Part shown: positions 36,053-45,986 of the stretch, piece after piece
Layout: every line of letters starts with the position of its first letter
How positions within the stretch are numbered: the first letter of the stretch is position 1
Origin: Streptomyces sp. JJ38
Lineage (GTDB): Bacteria; Actinomycetota; Actinomycetes; Streptomycetales; Streptomycetaceae
Length of the DNA: 64,000 nt
Direction: 5' to 3'
Assembly (NCBI RefSeq): GCF_019303475.1
Contig: NZ_JABLSI010000009.1
Coordinates: forward strand, 47,978 to 111,977
Program-made: the position numbers and the translations under genes
The notes under the pieces: model-generated
Told to the model about the DNA's origin: nothing
Seen by the model: the letters and a program-made list of their open reading frames with translations, nothing else
Databases searched by the model: none

Positions 36053-37767
36053 CCTCCACCGTGCCCGCCGCCGTCCACGACGAGCAGCACGCAGAGGCCC
36101 AGTCCACGCCGCCCATCACCATGTTCGGCCCGGACTTCCCCTTCGCCTACGACGACTTCCTGGCCCACCCGGCCGGCCTCGGCCAGATCCCGGCCACCGA
36201 GCACGGCACCGAGGTGGCCGTCGTCGGCGGCGGCCTGTCCGGCATCGTCGCCGCCTACGAGCTGATGAAGATGGGTCTCAAGCCCGTCGTCTACGAGGCC
36301 GACGAGATCGGCGGCCGGCTGCGCACGACGGACTTCGCGCGCTCGGACGACGGCACCGGCAAGCCCCTCAACGCGGAGATGGGCGCCATGCGCTTCCCGC
36401 CGTCCTCGACGGCGTTCCAGCACTACGTCGACCTCGTCGGCCTGGAGACGAAGCCCTTCCCCAACCCGCTGGCCCCCGACACGCCCTCGACCGTCGTCGA
36501 CCTGAAGGGCGAGAGCCACTACGCGCGCACCGTGGACGACCTGCCCGAGGTCTACCACCAGGTCATGGACGCCTGGAACGCCTGCCTGGAGGAGGGCGCC
36601 GACTTCTCCGACATGCAGCGCGCCATCCGCGAGCGCGACGTCCCGCGCATCCGTGAGATCTGGGCCGCCCTCGTGGAGAAGCTCGACAACCAGACCTTCT
36701 ACGGCTTCCTGTGCGAGTCGGAGTCGTTCCGCTCCTTCCGGCACCGGGAGATCTTCGGCCAGGTCGGCTTCGGCACCGGCGGCTGGGACACCGACTTCCC
36801 CAACTCGATCCTGGAGATCCTGCGCGTCGTCTACACGGGTGCCGACGACGACCACCGCGGCATCGTCGGCGGCAGCCAGCAGCTCCCGCTGCGGCTGTGG
36901 GAACGCGAGCCCGCCAAGCTCGTCCACTGGCCGAAGGGCACCTCGCTGGCGTCGCTGCACGACGGTGCGCCGCGCCCCGCCGTCACCCGGCTGCACCGCA
37001 CCGCGGGCAACCGCGTCACCGTCACCGACGCCGACGGGGAGATCCGTACCTACCCCGCGGTCATCTTCACGGCGCAGTCGTGGATGATGCTCTCCAAGAT
37101 CGACTGCGACGACGCGCTGCTGCCGATCGACCACTGGACGGCCGTCGAGCGCACCCACTACATGGAGTCCTCCAAGCTCTTCGTGCCCGTGGACCGGCCG
37201 TTCTGGCTGGACACCGACGAGGAGACCGGCCGCGACGTGATGAGCATGACGCTCACCGACCGCATGACCCGCGGCACCTACCTGCTGGACAACGGCCCGG
37301 ACCGCCCCGCCGTCATCTGCCTGTCCTACACCTGGTGCGACGACAGCCTGAAGTGGCTCCCGCTGGACGCGAACGAGCGCATGGAGGTCATGCTCAAGTC
37401 GCTCGGCGAGATCTATCCCAAGGTCGACATCCGCAAGCACATCACCGGCAGCCCGCTGACCGTCTCCTGGGAGAACGAGCCGTACTTCATGGGCGCGTTC
37501 AAGGCCAACCTCCCGGGCCACTACCGCTACCAGCGGCGGCTGTTCACCCACTTCATGCAGGACCGGCTGCCCGAGGACAAGCGTGGCCTGTTCCTGGCCG
37601 GCGACGACATCTCGTGGACGGCCGGCTGGGCCGAGGGCGCGGTGCAGACGGCGCTCAACGCGGTGTGGGGCGTCATGCACCAGTTCGGCGGTGCGACGGA
37701 CCCGAGCAACCCCGGGCCCGGTGACCTCTACGACGCCATCGCCCCGGTCGAGCTGCCGGAGGACTGA
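36049..37767 (+). CDS. davB: L-lysine 2-monooxygenase (flavin amine oxidase family)
   Basis: A 572-aa FAD enzyme that decarboxylates and oxygenates lysine to 5-aminovaleramide. ITMFGPDFPFAYDDFLAHP is the DavB-type start, and the FAD-binding VAVVGGGLSGIVAAYELMK near residue 55 follows. FGQVGFGTGGWDTDFPNS and the C-terminal AGDDISWTAGWAEGAVQTALN match Pseudomonas DavB far better than generic monoamine oxidases. The ATG at 36049 overlaps davA; a longer in-frame extension upstream runs through davA and is rejected. No davT or davD is in the window. Confidence 0.9.
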   Translation: MTSTVPAAVHDEQHAEAQSTPPITMFGPDFPFAYDDFLAHPAGLGQIPATEHGTEVAVVGGGLSGIVAAYELMKMGLKPVVYEADEIGGRLRTTDFARSDDGTGKPLNAEMGAMRFPPSSTAFQHYVDLVGLETKPFPNPLAPDTPSTVVDLKGESHYARTVDDLPEVYHQVMDAWNACLEEGADFSDMQRAIRERDVPRIREIWAALVEKLDNQTFYGFLCESESFRSFRHREIFGQVGFGTGGWDTDFPNSILEILRVVYTGADDDHRGIVGGSQQLPLRLWEREPAKLVHWPKGTSLASLHDGAPRPAVTRLHRTAGNRVTVTDADGEIRTYPAVIFTAQSWMMLSKIDCDDALLPIDHWTAVERTHYMESSKLFVPVDRPFWLDTDEETGRDVMSMTLTDRMTRGTYLLDNGPDRPAVICLSYTWCDDSLKWLPLDANERMEVMLKSLGEIYPKVDIRKHITGSPLTVSWENEPYFMGAFKANLPGHYRYQRRLFTHFMQDRLPEDKRGLFLAGDDISWTAGWAEGAVQTALNAVWGVMHQFGGATDPSNPGPGDLYDAIAPVELPED

Positions 37768-37777
37768 ACCCGTGGCG

Positions 37778-39034
37778 CTACTCCCGCACGGTCTTTGACC
37801 GGTGGGCGCCCTTCGCGGCGCCCACCGGCCGCGCCGACGCGGGCCGCAGCACCCCGGCACCGAGCACGAGGCCCAGCGCCAGGGCCGTGACGAGGCCGAA
37901 GGAGGCCGTCAGCGAGGCGAACTCGGCGACGGACCCGATGGCCGTGGGGGCGATGAGCCCCGAGGTGTAGGTGATCGTCGCCACTCCCGCGATCGACTGG
38001 CTCGGCGCCGGGCCGCTGCCCCCGGCCGCAGCGAAGGCCAGCGGGACGACGACGGCGATGCCCGTCCCCAGCAGCGCGAAGCCGGCCATGGCCACCGCGG
38101 GAGCGGCGGCGGTGGCGACGAGCCCCCCGCCCAGCGCGGCCAGCACGCCGCCGCACCGCACGGTCCGCACCGCGCCGTACCGCTCCACCACCGTGTCCCC
38201 GGCGAACCGGGCCACCGCCATCGTGCAGGCGAAGGCGGTGGTGGAGGCCGCGGCGGCCCCGGCCGAGGCGCCGAGGACGTCACGCAGATAGAGGGCCGAC
38301 CAGTCCAGGCTGGCGGCCTCGGCGAACACCGCGCAGAACCCCACGGCGCCGATGAGCAGCGCGGCGCGCGGCGGCAGCGCGAAGCGCGGCGGGGGATGCG
38401 CTCCGGGCGTACCGCGCAGGTCCGGGACGCCCCGGCAGACCCCGGCACCGAGCGCGGTGAGCACGAGGGCCGCCAGACCCAGGTGGGCCCGGGCGTCCGT
38501 TCCGAGGTGGGCGGCCACGGTGCCCGCAGCCGAGCCCACCAGCGCCCCCGTGCTCCACATACCGTGCAGCCCGGACATGACCGAGCGGCCGAGCCGCTGC
38601 TCGACCTCCACCCCGAGGGCGTTCATGGCCACGTCGGCCAGGCCCGCCGTCGCGCCGAACAGGAAGAGGGAGGCGCACAGGCTGAGGAGGTCCGGCGCGA
38701 GCGCGGGGAGGAGCAGACAGGCCGTCCAGAGCGCCAGCATGCCGCGCAGCGCCCTCCGCGAACCCCATCGGTGGCTGATGCGCCCGGCCAGCGGCATGGC
38801 GGCCGAGGCGCCGAGGGCGGGGAAGGCCAGCGCGAGGCCCAACTGGCCGGCGCTCAGCCCCGCGTGGTCCTGGATCCAGGGGATCCGGGTCGCGAAGCTT
38901 CCGGTCACGGCGCCGTGCACGGCGAAGACGGCCGCCACCGCCCAGCGGGCCCGGTGCGGCCGCCGCGGGCCCGGCTCCGGCAGGTCGCGGCCCGTCGGTG
39001 GATGCGTTCCCCGCACACCGTCAGCTCCCGTCAT
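37778..39034 (-). CDS. Major facilitator superfamily transporter
   Basis: A 418-aa membrane protein with about 12 predicted helices and a central Arg/Pro-rich loop near residue 210. The motif GRISHRWGSRRALRGML is the MFS loop 2-3 signature. It resembles the FucP/YbjJ-type branch (SGLHGMWSTGALVGSA). Substrate unknown. It converges with davB; the last 12 codons form half of a shared hairpin. No clear Shine-Dalgarno site precedes ATG 39034. Confidence 0.88.
   Translation of the reverse strand: MTGADGVRGTHPPTGRDLPEPGPRRPHRARWAVAAVFAVHGAVTGSFATRIPWIQDHAGLSAGQLGLALAFPALGASAAMPLAGRISHRWGSRRALRGMLALWTACLLLPALAPDLLSLCASLFLFGATAGLADVAMNALGVEVEQRLGRSVMSGLHGMWSTGALVGSAAGTVAAHLGTDARAHLGLAALVLTALGAGVCRGVPDLRGTPGAHPPPRFALPPRAALLIGAVGFCAVFAEAASLDWSALYLRDVLGASAGAAAASTTAFACTMAVARFAGDTVVERYGAVRTVRCGGVLAALGGGLVATAAAPAVAMAGFALLGTGIAVVVPLAFAAAGGSGPAPSQSIAGVATITYTSGLIAPTAIGSVAEFASLTASFGLVTALALGLVLGAGVLRPASARPVGAAKGAHRSKTVRE
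37799..37828. terminator. Bidirectional hairpin between davB and the MFS gene
   Basis: A perfect 12-bp stem (37799-37810 with 37817-37828) and a 6-nt loop starts 31 nt after the davB stop. It lies inside the C-terminal codons of the convergent MFS gene. Confidence 0.65.
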
Positions 39035-39183
39035 ACGCAGCAGGTTCCCGGACGGCGCGGATTCCGTCGAGCGGGCTGCGTGTGGGTGGGCGCGGCCACC
39101 GGGGTGGCCGCGCCCGCCGGGTGCGTTCGCGCGGAGGGGTCGGGGACCGCGGGAGCGCACCCGGCCGTTCACCGCGAAGGGCG

Positions 39184-41511
39184 TCAGCAGGCGCCGAGGT
39201 CCTCCCAGACGCCCCACTCGCCGGTGGTGCCGGGCTCGTCGCCCTGCGTCCACCACTTGGCGCGCCAGGTGCGGTCGTTCCAGGAGACGGTGTCGCCGCC
39301 GTTGTAGACCGCGCCGGAGTCCCAGGCCGGGTCGGTGCACTGGCCGCCGCCGCCGGAATCGCCGCCGCCGTCACCTCCGCCGGTGCCGCCGCCCGGGTCG
39401 CCCGGCGTGGTGCCGCGGGCGAGGTCGCCGGGGATGGCGTACGCGGTGCCGTCGAGGGTCACCGTCCAGTTGGACGGCGTCGAGACGGGCAGGTAGTAGA
39501 CGAAGTCCACGGTGACCGTCGCCCCGGGTGCCACCGACTGCCAGGAGGGCAGCTTGAGCGACACGCGGTGGTAGTCGCCGTCGAGCCCGCCCACGTTGCC
39601 CTTGCGGGTGTGGTCGCTGCGCACGATCGACGTCCCGAACCCGGACTGGTCCTTGGCGTTCCCGGGCGCCGAGGTCGCGTAGTCGAACTGGAACTCCGTG
39701 CCTCCCGGCAGGGTGACGTCGGAGTTGTTGGTGATGCGCAGCTTGGGGCTGATCGGGTAGTTGGAGTCGCCGAGCGGGAAGTCGGTGAAGTCGACGTCCA
39801 CGTCGATCGTCTGCGTCGGCAGGTCGGTCGTCGCCCGCTGGGCGCCGTAGGGCGAGGCGGACTTGAACGCCTCGTACATCACCGTCGTGAGCGTGTCGCC
39901 CTGCTCGTACTGGCCCTTGGCGGCGTTCCAGCCGTAGTCGCCGGCCAGCTCCCACATCATGGTGCCGCCGATACCCTGGTCGACGACGTACTGCGCCTTC
40001 GCGCGCACCGACTCCTCGTCCTCGGTGGACAGGAAGACCTTCGTGTCGGCGTTCCACAGCCACGGCGAGACGAGGGTGGCGTCGTACTTGCGCGTGTAGT
40101 CGCCGGTGAGCTGGAAGTCGGCGGGGAAGCCGTACTGCGTCACGTAGTCCCCGACGATGCCCTTCTCCAGGTTCTTGGCGTGCCACATCGGGTTCGACCC
40201 GGCGGGGGACTCCTTGCCCTCGGTGTCCAGGTCGTGCCAGAGGTTGTCGATGCCGGAGGCGCCGTCGCCGCACGTGGTCAGCCCGGCCCCGGCGGGGCAG
40301 TCGCTGCTCGGGGCCTTGCCCCACAGCCCGTCCGTGCCGCCGGTGACGTTCTTCCAGCCCCGGGTGTAGTACGGCAGGCCGATGTTGATGCGTCCGGCGG
40401 GCATGGCGCCGCGGAAGTAGTGGTACGCCCAGTCGGCGTTGAGGTAGCCGATGCCGCCGTACTGACCGGTGGTGTAGATGCCGGCGGCGGCCAGCTCGGC
40501 GTCGCGTCCGTCGTCGAAGAGCGCGGCGTTCGGACCCACGTACTCGTTCCAGGCGCCGTGCAGGTCGTAGGACATGATGTTGACGTAGTCCAGGTACTTG
40601 GCGGTCTGGTACGTCTCCATGCCGCGCAGCAGATAGCCCGAGGAGGGCGCGGCCACGGTGAGCAGGTAGTGCTGCCCGTCGGCCGCCCCGGCGCGGTCCA
40701 GCTTCTCCCGCAGGGTCTTCATCAGCTCCGCGTAGCCGGCGCCCAGCCCGGCCCGGCGCGGGTTGGCGATGGGCCAGTCCAGCGGGTTCCCGGCGTCCTT
40801 CATCGACGTGGCGTACTCGTAGTCGATGTCGACGCCGTCGAAGCCGTAGGCGCGGATGAACTCGACGGCCGAGTCGGCGAACGTCTCGATGCCCGCGTGG
40901 TTGACGGAGCCGTCGGCGTTGGTCGCCATGGTGTAGAAGCCGCCGGAATCCACCCGGGTGCCGTCGGGTGCGAAGTAGCCGCCGGTCTCGGCCCAGCCGC
41001 CGACCGACACCATCGTCTTGACCTCGGGGTGCTGCTTCTTGAACTTGTTGAGCAGGTTGAAGTGGCCCTTGTAGGGGAACTCCGGGTCCATCTCGGCGCC
41101 TTCGACGCCTGGCCAGGTCATGCCGGTGGCCGGGTTCTCGGGGCTGTCGGGGCCCACCGACAGCTTGTTCGCCTCGTCGACGTGGGCGAAGGCGTAGTTC
41201 AGGTGGGTGACCTTGTCCCATGGGATGTCGGGGGCGAGGTAGGCGTCGCGGCCGTTCTTGCCGGTGCGCCAGCTGGTGAAGTAGCCGATGACGCGCCGCT
41301 GGTGGTCGGCGCCCATCTGCTCGCGTCCGGCGGTGTCGTAGACCGTGCAGTACGGGACGTCGACGCCGGGCGTCGCGTAGAGGCCGTCGGGACGGCAGGA
41401 CTGGTGGTCCTGGGCCTGAGCCGGTGGGGCCGTCAGCGCGCCGAAGAGGAGTCCGGCGACGGCCGTGGCGGCTGCCGCGAGACTGGCTCTCGCGCGGGTT
41501 CTGGGCAACAC
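39184..41511 (-). CDS. Secreted GH18 chitinase with chitinase-C and CBM5/12 domains
   Basis: A 775-aa secreted enzyme. Residues 1-33 are a signal peptide (hydrophobic AAAATAVAGLLFGALTA, cleavage near QAQ). The GH18 barrel spans about 55-560; the DxxDxDxE motif is DGVDIDYE with catalytic Glu232. A ChiC-type beta domain follows (about 575-700), then a Gly-rich linker and a C-terminal CBM5/12 chitin-binding module with its aromatic WDSGAVYNGGDTVSWNDRTW. It hydrolyses chitin outside the cell. The GTG at 41511 has AGGAGG 8 nt upstream. Confidence 0.95.
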   Translation of the reverse strand: MLPRTRARASLAAAATAVAGLLFGALTAPPAQAQDHQSCRPDGLYATPGVDVPYCTVYDTAGREQMGADHQRRVIGYFTSWRTGKNGRDAYLAPDIPWDKVTHLNYAFAHVDEANKLSVGPDSPENPATGMTWPGVEGAEMDPEFPYKGHFNLLNKFKKQHPEVKTMVSVGGWAETGGYFAPDGTRVDSGGFYTMATNADGSVNHAGIETFADSAVEFIRAYGFDGVDIDYEYATSMKDAGNPLDWPIANPRRAGLGAGYAELMKTLREKLDRAGAADGQHYLLTVAAPSSGYLLRGMETYQTAKYLDYVNIMSYDLHGAWNEYVGPNAALFDDGRDAELAAAGIYTTGQYGGIGYLNADWAYHYFRGAMPAGRINIGLPYYTRGWKNVTGGTDGLWGKAPSSDCPAGAGLTTCGDGASGIDNLWHDLDTEGKESPAGSNPMWHAKNLEKGIVGDYVTQYGFPADFQLTGDYTRKYDATLVSPWLWNADTKVFLSTEDEESVRAKAQYVVDQGIGGTMMWELAGDYGWNAAKGQYEQGDTLTTVMYEAFKSASPYGAQRATTDLPTQTIDVDVDFTDFPLGDSNYPISPKLRITNNSDVTLPGGTEFQFDYATSAPGNAKDQSGFGTSIVRSDHTRKGNVGGLDGDYHRVSLKLPSWQSVAPGATVTVDFVYYLPVSTPSNWTVTLDGTAYAIPGDLARGTTPGDPGGGTGGGDGGGDSGGGGQCTDPAWDSGAVYNGGDTVSWNDRTWRAKWWTQGDEPGTTGEWGVWEDLGAC

Positions 41512-41614
41512 GGGAAGTCCTCCTGGTGAGGTCAGGCGGATGGGACGGTGGGGGGCGGTGGTGCCTGGCCCGGGGCGTGCGCACACCCCGGACCCACTCC
41601 TCGGAGGTGCCGTG

Positions 41615-41656
41615 AGCGTAGGAGGACTAGACCACTGCGTCAATAGGTCTGGACCA
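41615..41656 (-). promoter_or_regulatory. Chitinase promoter with two dre-like direct repeats
   Basis: Read on the minus strand, TTGACG (41643-41638) and TACGCT (41620-41615) are 17 nt apart. Two 12-bp repeats, TGGTCCAGACCT (41656-41645) and TGGTCTAGTCCT (41634-41623), bracket the -35 at a 22-bp period. This is the arrangement of Streptomyces chitinase promoters. Both copies resemble the DasR-responsive element (TGGTCTAGACCA core), so control by N-acetylglucosamine through DasR or a chitinase two-component system is likely. Confidence 0.75.
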
Positions 41657-41865
41657 AAGCGGAGTTGGGTCCGGTGTCCCCCGTGTGGCGGTACCAGCGG
41701 CTCCGGCGCGAGCGGCCGTCGGCCTGGGGGTGGAAGCGCGGCTGTGCCCTGCCGGGGTGTCGGTGCAGGTCGCGCGCTTCGAGTGGGACGTGAGCCACTC
41801 CACAGGCCGCCGCCCGCGTGCGTTCGAGTGAGCCGTGGCAGACTGGACGCGTAGAAGTGACGTCA

Positions 41866-41992
41866 GCGCACTCCGGGGTCGGTGTAATTCCGAACCGGCG
41901 GTTACAGTCCGCGACCCGTCCGCCGCCAGCGGCCGGTTGACCAGGTGAAACTCCTGGACCGACGGTGAAAGTCCGGATGGGAGGCAGTGCGC
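41866..41992 (+). ncRNA. FMN riboswitch (RFN element)
   Basis: All RFN blocks are present in order: GGGGTCGGTGTAATTCCGAACCGG, the GGTTACAGTCCGCGACCC block, GGTTGACCAGGTGAAACTCC, then GACGGTGAAAGTCCGGATGG and GAGGCAGT. The P1 stem is a perfect 7 bp (41866-41872 with 41986-41992). FMN binding represses the downstream rib genes. The 149 nt between it and ribD are the expression platform. Confidence 0.97.
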
Positions 41993-42141
41993 GGCGGGCA
42001 GTGGTGCAGTGTGCGCTCCGGCGTACCCCGCCCGCCCCGGCCAGGGGCCTCGGGGGAGTGTCGCGCAGCCGTTGGTGCACCGAGGTCCGCTCCGTCCCAC
42101 CATGCCCCGGAGTCCGTGCCCGATGAGGCAGGAGGGACCCG

Positions 42142-43287
42142 GTGGCCACCGCAGCAGCCATGCGCGCCGAGCGCGACGCGATGCGCCGCGCAGTCGAGCT
42201 CTCGGCCCGCGGACTCGGCTTCACCAGCCCCAACCCCGTCGTCGGCTGCGTCGTCCTCGACGCCACCGGCCGCATCGTCGGTGAGGGCTGGCACAAGCGG
42301 GCCGGCGGCCCGCACGCCGAGGTCCACGCGCTGGCCGAGGCCGGCGACGACGCCCAGGGCGGCACCGCCCTGGTCACCCTGGAACCCTGCAACCACACCG
42401 GCCGCACCGGCCCCTGCGTCCAGGCCCTCCTCGCCGCCGGTGTCTCCCGCGTGGTGTACGCCGTCGCCGACCCCACCCCCGAGGCCACGGGCGGCGCCGC
42501 CGCCCTCGCCGCCGCCGGGGTCGAGGTCGCCGCCGGGCTGCTGGAGGAGCAGGCAGCACAGGTCAACGCCGCCTGGCTCACCTCCGTAACGCTCGGCCGC
42601 CCGCACGTGCACTGGAAGTACGCGGCCACCCTCGACGGCCGCACCGCCGCCGCGGACGGCACCAGCCGCTGGATCAGCTCCCCCGAGTCCCGGGCGGACG
42701 TGCACCGGCTGCGTGCCGAGAGCGACGCGGTCCTCGTCGGCTCCGGCACCGCCCGCGCCGACAACCCCCACCTCGCCGTGCGCGGCGTGTCCGGCGCCGT
42801 CCAGCCGCTGCGCGTCGTCGTGGACACCGACGCCCGCGCCGTTCGCCCCGGCGCCCGGGTGCTGGATGACGCGGCTCCCACCCTGATCGCCGTCGCCGAG
42901 GACGCCGACGCCTCCGCCCTCGAACCGCTCGTCGACCTCGTCCGGCTGCCGCGGTCCGCCTTCGGTGGCGGCCTCGACCTCGCCGCCCTGCTGTCCGCCC
43001 TGCACGCCCGCGACGTCCGTTCGGTCCTGCTGGAGGGGGGCGCCACCCTGGCCGGCTCCTTCGTCGCCGCCGGACTCCTGGACAAGGTCACCGGCTACCT
43101 CGCCCCCGCCCTGCTGGGCGCGGGCCCCCAGGTGCTGACCGACGCGGGCATCACGACGATCGCCCAGGCCCTGCGGCTCAGCCTCACCGAGGCCGTACCG
43201 CTCGGCCCCGACCTACGCGTCACCGCCACCGTGCCCCACACCGACCGCACCACCACCACCGCCACACGCCGCACCGAGGAGCGCTGA
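42142..43287 (+). CDS. ribD: Bifunctional riboflavin biosynthesis deaminase/reductase
   Basis: A 381-aa enzyme. The N-terminal deaminase (about 1-150) has the zinc motif HAEVHAL and EPCNHTGRTGPC. The C-terminal NADPH reductase (about 155-375) has KYAATLDGRTAAADGTSRWIS and LEGGATLAGSF. It carries out the second and third steps from the GTP side. The GTG at 42142 has GGAGGGA upstream. First gene under the FMN riboswitch. Confidence 0.96.
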   Translation: MATAAAMRAERDAMRRAVELSARGLGFTSPNPVVGCVVLDATGRIVGEGWHKRAGGPHAEVHALAEAGDDAQGGTALVTLEPCNHTGRTGPCVQALLAAGVSRVVYAVADPTPEATGGAAALAAAGVEVAAGLLEEQAAQVNAAWLTSVTLGRPHVHWKYAATLDGRTAAADGTSRWISSPESRADVHRLRAESDAVLVGSGTARADNPHLAVRGVSGAVQPLRVVVDTDARAVRPGARVLDDAAPTLIAVAEDADASALEPLVDLVRLPRSAFGGGLDLAALLSALHARDVRSVLLEGGATLAGSFVAAGLLDKVTGYLAPALLGAGPQVLTDAGITTIAQALRLSLTEAVPLGPDLRVTATVPHTDRTTTTATRRTEER

Positions 43288-43902
43288 GTGTTCACCGGAA
43301 TCGTCGAAGAACTGGGTGAGGTCACCGCCATCGAGCGCCTCGGTGACTCCTCCCGGCTGACCCTGCACGGCCCGCTCGTCACCAAGGACGCCGCCCACGG
43401 CGACTCGATCGCCGTCAACGGTGTCTGCCTGACGGTGGTCACCGTCGTCGACGGGGAGTTCACCGCGGACGTCATGGCCGAGACGCTCCAGCGCTCCAGC
43501 CTCGGCGCGCTCACCGTCGGCTCCCGCGTCAACCTGGAGCGGCCCATGGCCCTCGGCGGACGGCTCGGCGGCCACCTCGTCCAGGGCCACGTCGACGGCA
43601 CCGGCACCATCGCCGCCCGCACCCCCGGCGAGCACTGGGAACTCGTCAGGGTGACGCTGCCCGCCGCCCTCGCGCGCTACGTCGTCGAGAAGGGCTCCAT
43701 CACCGTGGACGGCGTGAGCCTCACCGTCGTCGAGGCCGGGGACGACTGGTTCACCGTCAGCCTCATCCCCACGACCCTCGACCTGACCACGCTGGGCGTC
43801 AAGCAGCCCGGCGACCCGGTCAACCTCGAGGTGGACGTCCTCGCCAAGTACGTCGAGCGGCTGCTGAGCGCGGGTCAGACCCCGGCGGGGGAGCCGCGGT
43901 GA
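43288..43902 (+). CDS. ribE: Riboflavin synthase (alpha subunit)
   Basis: A 204-aa enzyme that dismutates lumazine to riboflavin. It is an internal duplication of two lumazine-binding barrels: [12 protein letters not shown] with NGVCLTVV in the first, and [11 protein letters not shown] with VDGVSLTVV in the second. The GTG start directly follows the ribD TGA. Its stop overlaps the next GTG. Confidence 0.97.
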   Translation: MFTGIVEELGEVTAIERLGDSSRLTLHGPLVTKDAAHGDSIAVNGVCLTVVTVVDGEFTADVMAETLQRSSLGALTVGSRVNLERPMALGGRLGGHLVQGHVDGTGTIAARTPGEHWELVRVTLPAALARYVVEKGSITVDGVSLTVVEAGDDWFTVSLIPTTLDLTTLGVKQPGDPVNLEVDVLAKYVERLLSAGQTPAGEPR

Positions 43903-44579
43903 GCCTCGGCGACGTGGTGGGCCTCCTCGACGACACCGCCTTCACCGTCCTCGGCCAGAAGGTCATCTGGTCCGACATGACGGGCAACCTCCTCGGCCTG
44001 ACCGCGCTCGCGCTCGGCTGGCGCCGCTCGGTACTGAGCTGGCCCGTGCAGGTGCTGGCCGGCGTCGTGCTCATCGCCGCCTACCTCTCGGCCTCCCTGG
44101 CCGGGGGTGTCGGCAAGCAGATGCTCGTCGTCGTGGTCGGCCTGTGGGGGTGGCAGAAGTGGAGGGACGGCCGCCGGGACGCGGACGACGGCCACATCGC
44201 CGTCCGCTTCGCGACCGGCCGCGAGCGGCTCCTGCTCGCCGCCACCACGGCGCTGGGCACGCTCGCCGTCGGTGCCCTGTTCACCGCGGTCCCCGAGCTG
44301 TCCTGGAACCCCTGGCCGGACGCCTACATCTTCGTCGGCACCCTCGCCGCCATGTACGCCCAGGCCAGAGGGCTGGTCGAGTTCTGGTTCGCGTGGCTGC
44401 TCGTCGACCTCGTCGGCGTGCCCCTCGCCTTCGCCAGCGGGCTGGCCTTCTCCGGCCTCGTCTACCTCATCTATCTCGTCCTGGTTCTGTGGGGTCTGCG
44501 CGCCTGGTGGCTGCGCTCCCGCACCCACACCGCCCCGGCCCCCGTGCCGGCGCGGGACATGGAAGGAGTGGCCCTATGA
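43899..44579 (+). CDS. ribM: PnuC-family riboflavin transporter (RibM/PnuX type)
   Basis: A 226-aa membrane protein with about 7 helices. The WGWQKW sequence is the aromatic PnuC-family motif, and [18 protein letters not shown] opens the core. PnuC proteins carry nicotinamide riboside, but members inside actinobacterial rib operons (RibM/PnuX) take up riboflavin. Position between ribE and ribBA with 4-nt overlaps on both sides, under an FMN riboswitch, supports riboflavin uptake. Confidence 0.88.
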   Translation: MSLGDVVGLLDDTAFTVLGQKVIWSDMTGNLLGLTALALGWRRSVLSWPVQVLAGVVLIAAYLSASLAGGVGKQMLVVVVGLWGWQKWRDGRRDADDGHIAVRFATGRERLLLAATTALGTLAVGALFTAVPELSWNPWPDAYIFVGTLAAMYAQARGLVEFWFAWLLVDLVGVPLAFASGLAFSGLVYLIYLVLVLWGLRAWWLRSRTHTAPAPVPARDMEGVAL

Positions 44580-45907
44580 CCGCAACGCAGAGCTGGTACG
44601 ACGCCGCGGGCCCGGGCACGGCCCTCGACGACGCCCTCACCCTGGACCCGGTCGAGCAGGCGATCGCCGACCTCGCCGCGGGCCGCCCCGTGGTCGTCGT
44701 CGACGACGAGGACCGGGAGAACGAGGGCGACCTCGTCATCGCGGCCGAGATGGTCACCCCCGAGGTCGTCGCCTTCATGATGAACGAGTGCCGCGGCCTG
44801 ATCTGCGTGCCGATGGAGGAGCCCGAGCTCGACCGGCTCGAACTCCCGCAGATGGTCGCCCAGAACACCGAGTCCATGGGCACGGCGTTCACGGTCTCGG
44901 TCGACGCCGCGCCCCGGCACGGCGTCACCACCGGCATCAGTGCCGCCGACCGCGCCACGACCATCCGCATGCTCGCCGACCCGGCCCACCAGGCCGAGGA
45001 CTTCGTCCGCCCCGGACACGTCTTCCCGCTGCGCGCCCGCTCCGGCGGCGTCCTCACCCGCCCCGGCCACACCGAGGCCGGTGTCGACCTCGCCCGGCTC
45101 GCCGGGCTGCGTCCGGCCGCGGCCATCGTGGAGATCGCGGGCGAGGACGGCACCATGCTGCGACTGCCCGAACTGGTGCCCTTCGCCCGCAAGCACGGAC
45201 TCTCGATCATCTCCATCGAGCACCTCATCGCCTACCGGAAGGGCCTGGCCGAGGGCACGCCGCCCATGGCCACCAGCCCCGCCGTCACCCGGGAGGCCGT
45301 CACCCGGCTCCCCACCGCCCACGGCGAGTTCCGCGCCCACGGCTACCGTTCCACGCTGGACGGCGTCGAGCACATCGCCCTCGTCGCGGGCGACCTCGGC
45401 GACGGCGAGGACGTCCTCGTGCGGATGCACTCCGAGTGCCTGACCGGTGACATCTTCGGCTCCCAGCGCTGCGACTGCGGACCCCAGCTGCGCGCCTCCC
45501 TCCAGCGGGTGCAGGAGGAGGGCCGCGGTGTGGTGATCTACCTGCGCGGCCACGAGGGGCGCGGCATCGGCCTGCTCTCCAAGCTGCGCGCCTACGAACT
45601 CCAGGAACGCGGACGCGACACCCTCGACGCCAACCTGGAACTCGGCCTGCCCGCCGACGCCCGCGACTACGCCGCCGGCGCGCAGATGCTCGCCGACCTC
45701 GGCGTCCGCTCCGTCCGGCTCCTGACCAACAACCCGGCCAAGAGCGACGCCCTGGCCCGGCACGGGGTCGCCGTCGCCGGCCGGGAACCCATGCCCGTCC
45801 AGGCCGGCGAGCACAACATCCGCTACCTGCGCACCAAGCGCGACCGCATGGGCCACGACCTGCCCTGGCTGGACGAGGCCCACATCTCCGTCTGCACCAC
45901 GCAGTGA
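44576..45907 (+). CDS. ribBA: Bifunctional DHBP synthase / GTP cyclohydrolase II
   Basis: A 443-aa fusion that supplies both riboflavin precursors. RibB (about 20-225) has [19 protein letters not shown] and RPGHVFPL with [13 protein letters not shown]. RibA (about 230-430) has the zinc ligands in [19 protein letters not shown] and the GRGIGLL segment. ATG at 44576 overlaps the ribM stop. Both active sites look intact. Confidence 0.96.
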   Translation: MTATQSWYDAAGPGTALDDALTLDPVEQAIADLAAGRPVVVVDDEDRENEGDLVIAAEMVTPEVVAFMMNECRGLICVPMEEPELDRLELPQMVAQNTESMGTAFTVSVDAAPRHGVTTGISAADRATTIRMLADPAHQAEDFVRPGHVFPLRARSGGVLTRPGHTEAGVDLARLAGLRPAAAIVEIAGEDGTMLRLPELVPFARKHGLSIISIEHLIAYRKGLAEGTPPMATSPAVTREAVTRLPTAHGEFRAHGYRSTLDGVEHIALVAGDLGDGEDVLVRMHSECLTGDIFGSQRCDCGPQLRASLQRVQEEGRGVVIYLRGHEGRGIGLLSKLRAYELQERGRDTLDANLELGLPADARDYAAGAQMLADLGVRSVRLLTNNPAKSDALARHGVAVAGREPMPVQAGEHNIRYLRTKRDRMGHDLPWLDEAHISVCTTQ

Positions 45908-45986
45908 CCGCGCGCACGGCGCACATCCCACCCACCACCGACCCGACACGACGCACCCGCGTCACCGACCAACCGAGGAGCACCAC

